Positions 6,254 through 10,519 of a stretch of DNA of 10,519 bases are shown here, piece after piece (positions within the stretch are counted from its first letter, which is position 1; the number at the start of each line of letters is the position of its first letter). The notes under the pieces were generated by a model. That model was not told the origin of the DNA and did not search any database. It saw only the letters and a list, made by a program, of their open reading frames with translations. Both the position numbers and the translations under genes were made by a program. The stretch is from CAZCEC01 sp964497615 (lineage in GTDB: Bacteria > Chloroflexota > Anaerolineae > Anaerolineales > UBA6663). The DNA lies in contig CAZCEC010000123.1 in NCBI GenBank assembly GCA_964497615.1, forward strand, positions 1 through 10,519, in the 5' to 3' direction.

Positions 6254-7237
6254 ATGCGACTGATGCGGCCCGGTCCCCTCATTCTGTCTGCCCTGGCGGC
6301 CCTCCTCCTCATCGCCTGCGCCGCCGAATCCACGCCCGGCGCCTCCACCCCCACGCCCCGCCTGCGCCCGCTGCCCACCGCCACCCGGCCCGCCGCCGCG
6401 ACCAGCGCCCCAGTCCTGCCGCCCGCCACACCCGTCATCATCGCCTCGCCCACCGCCACGGCCACGCCCGTCACGCACCAGGTTCAGGAGGGCGAAACCC
6501 TGCTCGGCATCGCCATTGACTACGGTGTCTCGCTCGAAAACTTGCAGGCCGCCAACCCAGAAGTGGACCCGCGCTTCCTGTCCATCGGCACCGTCCTCAT
6601 CATCCCGCCGCCGGAGGGCGGCTTTGCAGTGGCGGCCACCAACCTCGCGCCTCCGCCCCCCGCGCCGGTGGAATTGAGCGATCCCGCCTGCTACGCCCTG
6701 CCCAGCGCGGGCTTGGTGTGCTTGGTGGCCGCCCACAACCCTGGCGCCGCCGCCCTAGAAAACGTCTCCGCCCGTGTCACCCTGGCCGGCGCCGACGGCT
6801 TGCCCATGGCCAGCGCCGTGGCCTATGCCGCCCTCGACCTCATCCCGCCCGGCGCGCAGGCCCCGCTCTCCGTCATGTTTGCGCCCCTGCCGCGCCCCGT
6901 CATGGCCGCTGGGGTGGAAGTGCTCACCGGCAACCTGGCCCTGGAGCCTGCCCCCGCCGGCCGCGCCGCGGTGCTGGAGGTGCGCGACCCCCGCGGCGGC
7001 TGGCTGGGTGGCCGCTGGACGGCCACGGGCCTGGCGCTCAACAACAGCGGGCGCGCCGTTGCCGAAACCTGGGCTGCCCTCACCCTGTATGGCGCGGACG
7101 GGGCCATTGTGGGCTATCGCAAGCAATGGCTCGGCGGCCCGTTGGGGCCAGGGGAGAGCCAGGCATTCTCGCTAACCGCCGACCTGCTGGGCGAGTCGGT
7201 GGACCACTTCACCATCTTGGCCGAGGGCTATCCATGA
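6254..7237 (+). CDS. LysM-domain lipoprotein
   Basis: The 327-aa protein begins MRLMRPGPLILSALAALLLIAC, a lipoprotein signal peptide with lipobox L-I-A-C (19-22), so Cys22 is the expected lipid-modified N-terminus. A Thr/Pro/Ala linker (27-74) leads to one LysM domain (75-118: THQVQEGETLLGIAIDYGVS, then N-x-x-x-A-N-P and IGTVLIIP), which binds GlcNAc-containing glycans such as peptidoglycan. Residues about 140-325 look like two beta-sandwich modules (141-230 and 237-325), with PGAQAPLSV and PGESQAFSL near the end of each, as in FxLYD/Ig-like domains. Cys146 and Cys156 could form a disulfide. It is probably anchored to the outer face of the membrane and holds the wall. The start directly follows a TATAAT box. 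Its stop overlaps the acyltransferase start (ATGA), so the two are co-transcribed. Confidence 0.88.
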   Translation: MRLMRPGPLILSALAALLLIACAAESTPGASTPTPRLRPLPTATRPAAATSAPVLPPATPVIIASPTATATPVTHQVQEGETLLGIAIDYGVSLENLQAANPEVDPRFLSIGTVLIIPPPEGGFAVAATNLAPPPPAPVELSDPACYALPSAGLVCLVAAHNPGAAALENVSARVTLAGADGLPMASAVAYAALDLIPPGAQAPLSVMFAPLPRPVMAAGVEVLTGNLALEPAPAGRAAVLEVRDPRGGWLGGRWTATGLALNNSGRAVAETWAALTLYGADGAIVGYRKQWLGGPLGPGESQAFSLTADLLGESVDHFTILAEGYP

Positions 7238-7950
7238 GCAAGGCTGCCAACCGCGCCGAACCGAACCGCGCCGCCGATTGGGTCTATCGCTTCGTCTATT
7301 GGCTGGTGGGCTGGATTGCGCGTCTCACCTGGCGCTACACGGTGACGGGGCGCGAGCACGTCCCGGTCGGCACCGCCTACATCGTCGTCGCCAATCATCT
7401 GAGCGTGTTCGACGCGCCAGCGGTTTTCCTGGCCATGACGGAGCGGGCGTGGATGTTTGGGGCCGACAAGTGGCGCCGCGTGCCCGGCATTCGCCAATTG
7501 CTCGAAGCCGTGGGCGTCATCTGGGTAGCGCGCGGCGAAGCGGACATGGATGCCATGAAGGCCTCCCTCGCCGTGCTCAAGGGTGGCGGCCGGCTGGGCG
7601 TGGCGCCCGAGGGCACCCGCAGCCCCACTGGCGCCCTCATCCGCGGCAAGCCCGGCGCCGCCTTCCTCGCGGACCGGGCCAAAGTCCCGCTCGTGCCCAT
7701 GGCGATCTGGGGCACCGAAGACGTCATCCCCTGCTGGAAGCGCCTGCGCCGCCCGCGCATCCACTGCGTCATCGGCCCCGCCTTCACCCTGCCGGGCAGC
7801 GGCCGCGCCAAGGGCCCGGAATTGGACGCGTTGACCGACACCATCATGCTCACCCTGGCGGCCATGCTCCCGCCCCAATACCGCGGCGTCTACAAGGACC
7901 ACCCGCGCCTCGCCCAGCCCGATTCTGTCCCGTCCGTGATCTCGTCGTAA
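7234..7950 (+). CDS. PlsC-type 1-acyl-sn-glycerol-3-phosphate acyltransferase
   Basis: The 238-aa protein carries the PlsC/LPLAT motifs: block I NHLSVFD (54-60, the HX4D catalytic pair His55/Asp60), block II around VIWVARGEAD (95-104, Arg100), block III APEGTRS (124-130), and block IV VPLVPMAIWG (151-160). An N-terminal hydrophobic stretch (VYRFVYWLVGWIARLTW, 17-33) can attach it to the membrane. It should transfer an acyl chain to lysophosphatidic acid to make phosphatidic acid, though a related lysolipid acceptor is possible. The ATG at 7234 overlaps the LysM gene stop by 4 nt and has GAGGG 6 nt upstream, so translation is probably coupled. Length is normal for the family. No terminator is evident; a palindromic repeat begins about 45 bp downstream. 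Confidence 0.9.
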   Translation: MSKAANRAEPNRAADWVYRFVYWLVGWIARLTWRYTVTGREHVPVGTAYIVVANHLSVFDAPAVFLAMTERAWMFGADKWRRVPGIRQLLEAVGVIWVARGEADMDAMKASLAVLKGGGRLGVAPEGTRSPTGALIRGKPGAAFLADRAKVPLVPMAIWGTEDVIPCWKRLRRPRIHCVIGPAFTLPGSGRAKGPELDALTDTIMLTLAAMLPPQYRGVYKDHPRLAQPDSVPSVISS

Positions 7951-7994
7951 GATTCTCCGCCTACCATCGCTCAGTAGGACTGTCATTCTCAAGC

Positions 7995-8082
7995 ACTGCT
8001 GGCGAATTGGCGAATCATCCTGCGTCCACGTAGGTGGACGCGGCGGCCGGAGGCCTTGAGGCGCGAATTCCATTCGCCGGCC
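7995..8082. repeat. Dispersed palindromic element, copy B
   Basis: Hairpin 1 is GCGTCCAC, loop GTAG, GTGGACGC (8022-8041) and hairpin 2 is GCGAAT, loop TCC, ATTCGC (8063-8077). The 5' GCTGGCGAAT (7999-8008) can pair with the 3' ATTCGCCGGC, closing the element into a cruciform-like or multibranch fold. Compared with copy A, two base pairs of hairpin 1 are both changed and still pair. It lies between the acyltransferase and reductase genes. Confidence 0.82.
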
Positions 8083-8085
8083 GCT

Positions 8086-8101
8086 CTGGAGACTGGAGAC
8101 T
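8086..8101. repeat. Short tandem repeat (CTGGAGA)2
   Basis: CTGGAGA CTGGAGA CT directly follows palindromic element B, upstream of the reductase gene. It resembles other short-period repeats at 9544-9577 and 9741-9772. Confidence 0.5.
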
Positions 8102-8154
8102 TAAGCTGTCAAGGGCGGCGGGCCGGTACGGACCATCAGAAGGGAAGTACGTAC

Positions 8155-9549
8155 ATGGCAACTGAACACTACGACGCAATCGTGATCGGCGCCGGGCAGG
8201 GCGGTGTGCCCCTCGGCCCGGCCCTGGCCCACAGCGGCCGCAAGACCGCCGTCATCGAGCGCGACCACGCCGGCGGCACCTGCATTAACTACGGCTGCAC
8301 CCCAACGAAAACCATGGTCGCCAGCGGCCGCCTCGCCCACCTGGCGCGCCGCGCGGGCGAGTACGGCCTCCACGCCGGCCCAGTCACGGTGGACATGCCC
8401 GCCGTCCGCCAGCGCAAGCGCGATATGGTCACCAGCTTCCGCGCGAGCACCGAGCGCCGCATCACCCGCGGCGGCGAGGGCGCGGAACTGATCTTTGGCG
8501 CGGCCCGCTTCACCGGCCCCAAGACGATTGAAGTGGCGCTCAAGGACGGCGGCACGCGCGCTATCCAGGCCGAGTGGTTCTTCATCAACACCGGCGCCCG
8601 CCCCGCCAATCCGCCGCTGGATGGGCAGGACAGCGTCACCATCCTCAACTCCACCACGGTCATGGAACTGGACGAAGTGCCCCAGCATCTGCTGGTGCTG
8701 GGCGGCGGCTACATCGGCTGCGAGTTCGGGCAGTTGTTCCGCCGGCTCGGCAGCGCTGTGACCGTCATCCAGCGCGGCGGCCAGCTCCTCGGCCGCGAGG
8801 ACCCCGACGTGGCCGAAGCCATCCTGGGCATCCTGCGCGAAGACGGCCTGGACGTTCGGCTCAACACCGAGGCCATGCGCGTGGCCCCCGCCGAGGGCGG
8901 CGGCCTCGGCCTCACCGTGCGCGGCCCCGATGGCGAAGACACGCTTTCCGGCTCGCACCTACTGGCCGCCGTGGGCCGCGCCCCCAACACCGAAGACCTG
9001 AACCTCGAAGCGGCGGGCGTTACGGTGGACAAGCGCGGCTTCATCGTCGCCAACGAGCGCCTCGAAACCTCCGCCCCCGGCATCTTTGCCATCGGCGACG
9101 TGAAGGGCGGCCCCGCCTTCACCCACATCTCCTACGACGACTACCGCATCCTGGCCGATAACCTCCTGGGCGGCGCGGGCACGCGCACCACCCGGCGCCT
9201 CGTGCCCTACGTCGTCTTCACCGACCCGCAGTTGGGCCGCGTGGGCCTCACCGAGGCCGAGGCCCGCCAGCAGGGCCGCCCTATCCGCATCGCCAAGATG
9301 CCCATGGACTACCTCTCCCGCGCCTGGGAGATCGGCGAGAAGCGCGGCCTCATGAAGGCCATCGTGGACGCCAAAACCGACCAGATCCTTGGCGCGGCGG
9401 TGCTCGGCTACGAAGGCGGCGAGTTGATGGCCATGCTTGAGATCGCCATGCTCGGCAATCTGCCCTACACCGTCCTCAAGGAAGCCATCTTCTCCCACCC
9501 CACCATGTCTGAGGGCCTCAACACCCTGTTCTACAACTTCCAGGACTGA
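8155..9549 (+). CDS. MerA-like FAD-dependent pyridine nucleotide-disulfide oxidoreductase
   Basis: From the ATG at 8155 the protein is 464 aa. It is a class I flavin disulfide reductase: FAD-binding GAGQGG (12-17), redox-active C-x4-C in GGTCINYGCTPTKT (40-53; Cys43/Cys48), NAD(P)H-binding GGGYIGCEFG (183-192), FAD-binding FAIGDV (311-316), and a C-terminal dimerisation domain with HPTMSEGLN (448-456) supplying His448 and Glu453. The closest named groups are mercuric reductase-like and dihydrolipoamide dehydrogenase-like proteins. It lacks the N-terminal HMA domain and the C-terminal vicinal Cys pair of true MerA, and no mer genes or 2-oxoacid dehydrogenase subunits are nearby, so the substrate is unknown. 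An upstream ATG at 8056 is in frame, but it lies inside repeat element B; 8155 has AGGGAAG 7 nt upstream and the conserved N-terminus. Confidence 0.9.
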   Translation: MATEHYDAIVIGAGQGGVPLGPALAHSGRKTAVIERDHAGGTCINYGCTPTKTMVASGRLAHLARRAGEYGLHAGPVTVDMPAVRQRKRDMVTSFRASTERRITRGGEGAELIFGAARFTGPKTIEVALKDGGTRAIQAEWFFINTGARPANPPLDGQDSVTILNSTTVMELDEVPQHLLVLGGGYIGCEFGQLFRRLGSAVTVIQRGGQLLGREDPDVAEAILGILREDGLDVRLNTEAMRVAPAEGGGLGLTVRGPDGEDTLSGSHLLAAVGRAPNTEDLNLEAAGVTVDKRGFIVANERLETSAPGIFAIGDVKGGPAFTHISYDDYRILADNLLGGAGTRTTRRLVPYVVFTDPQLGRVGLTEAEARQQGRPIRIAKMPMDYLSRAWEIGEKRGLMKAIVDAKTDQILGAAVLGYEGGELMAMLEIAMLGNLPYTVLKEAIFSHPTMSEGLNTLFYNFQD

Positions 9550-9577
9550 CGACCGCCGACTGACGACCGGCGACCGG
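9544..9577. repeat. Short direct repeats at the end of the reductase gene
   Basis: GACTGACGACCG occurs twice exactly (9544-9555 and 9558-9569), followed by a shortened CGACCGG unit. The first copy contains the reductase stop codon TGA (9547-9549). Confidence 0.6.
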
Positions 9578-9609
9578 TGCCGAAGGCCGAATGTCGAGGC
9601 ACAACCGTC

Positions 9610-9702
9610 GTAGCAGCGACTTCAGTCGCTCCGTCTGCTTTGTAGTAGCGACTTTAGTCGCTTCCCCCGCTGAGCCATCAGCCGGCGCCGGCTGAAGTCG
9701 CT
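9610..9702. repeat. Cluster of GTAGYAGCG hairpin repeats
   Basis: GTAGCAGCGACTTCAGTCGCT (9610-9630, listed as two parts: GTAGC, then the hairpin AGCGAC-TTCA-GTCGCT) is followed by GTAGT plus AGCGAC-TTTA-GTCGCT (9642-9662). A perfect 16-nt palindrome, CAGCCGGCGCCGGCTG (9679-9694), then runs into AAGTCGCT, the right half of another unit. A related unit with a different stem ends the window at 10496-10519. Confidence 0.7.
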
Positions 9703-9740
9703 CCTCCTGCCAGACCCGCCACGCACCACGCCACAACCAC

Positions 9741-9772
9741 TTGACACCCGGCACCTGGCACCTGACACTTGG
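9741..9772. repeat. Heptamer-like tandem repeat upstream of the GH2 gene
   Basis: TTGACACC, CGGCACC, TGGCACC and TGACACT follow each other with a period of about 7 nt and end just before the ATG at 9776. The TTGACA at 9741-9746 resembles a -35 box, but the sequence 17 bp downstream (GACACT) is a poor -10. Confidence 0.5.
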
Positions 9773-9775
9773 TCC

Positions 9776-10519
9776 ATGCCCTTCCTCGAAAACGACCTCT
9801 CCGACTACCTCTCCCTCGACGGCGACTGGTCCTTCTTCCTCGCCGGCAGCGCCCCCATCCTCCTGCCCGTCCCCTCTGCCTGGGAGTCCCACGTCCGTGA
9901 CAAGCGTATAGACGGCCCCGCCCTCTACCGCCGCGCCTTTGACCTGCCCGCCGCCTGGCTCGACGGCCGCCGCATCCTTTTCGAGGCCGGCGCCATCAGC
10001 TTCGACGTCACCGTGCGTATCAACGGTCACGAGGCCGGCCGTCACCAGGGCATGTGGTCGCGCTTCCAGCTTGACGTGACCACCCTCGTCCGCACCGGCC
10101 GCAACGAGATCGAGCTTGAAATCTGGAAGCCCGGCCCTCGCTTCCCCCTCCGCGACACCCTCGCCGGCTTCCTCGGCGACGTGTGCACCACCTTCGGCGG
10201 CCCCTGGCAAAGCCTGGGCCTGCGCGCGCTTCACACCGGCATCACCGACCTGAACTTGGTCGAAGCAGATCGCGCGCTTGTCGTCAGCGGTTACGGCGGC
10301 GTCCCGCACTCTGCCGTACGCGCCGAGCTTTACGATGCGGCTGGCGTGCTCTGCCGCCAGGCCGAAATCGCGTCGGATGATCATTCCCGTTTTTCAATCC
10401 GCCTGCCCATTGCCCTCCCGGCCGATACATTCGGAGCCCCCGGGCCTACAGCTTCACGCGCCACCCCCAATCCGCGACGGCGGGTTTCGGGCCCCCGTAG
10501 TAGCGGTTTCAACCGCCGG
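9776..10519 (+). CDS. Glycoside hydrolase family 2 N-terminal region, 3' part outside window
   Basis: 248 codons are visible. The start has GH2 sugar-binding (jelly-roll) features: LSLDGDWSF (12-20), PVPSAWE (31-37), ALYRRAFDLP (49-58), FEAGAISFDVTVRINGHEAG (69-88), RNEIELEIWKP (109-119) and GGPWQSLGLRAL (141-152). Residues about 155-215 fit the following immunoglobulin-like domain. GH2 enzymes (beta-galactosidase, beta-glucuronidase, beta-mannosidase types) are usually 600-1000 aa, so the catalytic TIM barrel lies beyond the window and the sugar cannot be named. No signal peptide is seen. The final 28 codons (from about 10436) do not look like GH2 and end in a hairpin repeat. The -1 frame there reads SPRAYSFT and meets TAG at 10498, so a frameshift or repeat-caused break is possible. 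No ribosome-binding site precedes the ATG. Confidence 0.75.
   Translation, partial: MPFLENDLSDYLSLDGDWSFFLAGSAPILLPVPSAWESHVRDKRIDGPALYRRAFDLPAAWLDGRRILFEAGAISFDVTVRINGHEAGRHQGMWSRFQLDVTTLVRTGRNEIELEIWKPGPRFPLRDTLAGFLGDVCTTFGGPWQSLGLRALHTGITDLNLVEADRALVVSGYGGVPHSAVRAELYDAAGVLCRQAEIASDDHSRFSIRLPIALPADTFGAPGPTASRATPNPRRRVSGPRSSGFNRR
10496..10519. repeat. GTAGYAGCG-type hairpin repeat at window end
   Basis: CGTAGTA is followed by GCGGTT-TC-AACCGC (10503-10516) and CGG. It shares the GTAGTAGCG start and the central TTCA with the units at 9610-9662, but its stem bases are replaced in matched pairs. It lies in the open frame of the GH2 gene. Confidence 0.6.

Noticed and set aside
7228..8073. Minus-strand open frame across the acyltransferase and repeat B
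   Set aside because: Its start comes from repeat element B (reading EFAPQGLRPPRP) and the rest is antisense to PlsC. Element A gives the same kind of spurious N-terminus (EFAPGGLRPPRP) at 6134-6736.
8056..8154. N-terminal extension of the reductase to the ATG at 8056
   Set aside because: The extra 33 residues are encoded by repeat element B and spacer, while the family N-terminus begins at 8155 behind a ribosome-binding site.
9610..9702. CRISPR array
   Set aside because: The units are palindromic, only two are complete, spacing is irregular and there are no spacers of constant length or cas genes.
9741..9769. TTGACA promoter for the GH2 gene
   Set aside because: The hexamer belongs to a tandem repeat and the -10 position (GACACT) matches poorly.
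9518..10384. Minus-strand 288-codon open frame opposite the GH2 gene
   Set aside because: It has Gly/Ala/Val/Glu-biased composition and no motifs, it crosses the repeat cluster, and the plus-strand frame shows clear GH2 features.

Overview
The window looks like a GC-rich bacterial chromosome fragment, most probably from the Chloroflexota (Anaerolineae-like). The clues are the Thr/Pro low-complexity linkers and tails in the exported proteins, a TPR protein with the 'MSDE.F..AV...KAG' type of N-terminus, a LysM lipoprotein with the same kind of linker, and spacers full of small palindromic repeats. The assignment rests on protein style alone.

Layout, left to right. On the minus strand lie a partial FmdB-type zinc-ribbon gene (1-257) and, upstream of it, a YhaM-like OB-fold/HD-domain protein (484-1476). 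Each has a well-formed TTGACC-17-TATAMT promoter. Divergent from them on the plus strand is a membrane-anchored alpha/beta-hydrolase-fold protein (about 1634-2725). Converging on it is a minus-strand pair: a membrane-anchored TPR protein (3830-5914) followed after 15 bp by an Era/Der-like GTPase with a DUF697-like membrane-associated tail (2765-3814). From 6254 onward everything is on the plus strand: a LysM lipoprotein and a PlsC-type acyltransferase overlapping by ATGA, then a MerA-like flavin disulfide reductase (8155-9549), then the start of a glycoside hydrolase family 2 protein that runs off the window.

The gene content is mostly ordinary: cell envelope (LysM lipoprotein, PlsC, TPR protein), RNA metabolism or regulation, redox and sugar hydrolysis. 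I see no defence locus, CRISPR array, tRNA, rRNA or transposase.

The less ordinary points are these. (a) A family of about 60-90 bp dispersed palindromic elements has three copies in intergenic gaps (about 421-480, 6145-6232, 7995-8082), and its hairpins differ by compensatory base changes. (b) A second, related hairpin family with a GTAGYAGCG start occurs at 9610-9702 and 10496-10519. (c) Two neighbouring proteins keep their fold signatures but have lost catalytic residues: the YhaM-like protein lacks the HD dyad and the hydrolase has GFGLG where GxSxG is expected. (d) A 24-bp in-frame insert lies inside a TPR repeat. (e) An inverted repeat fills the spacer of the YhaM-like gene's promoter. 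(f) The -10 box of the LysM gene sits so close to its ATG that the transcript may be leaderless.
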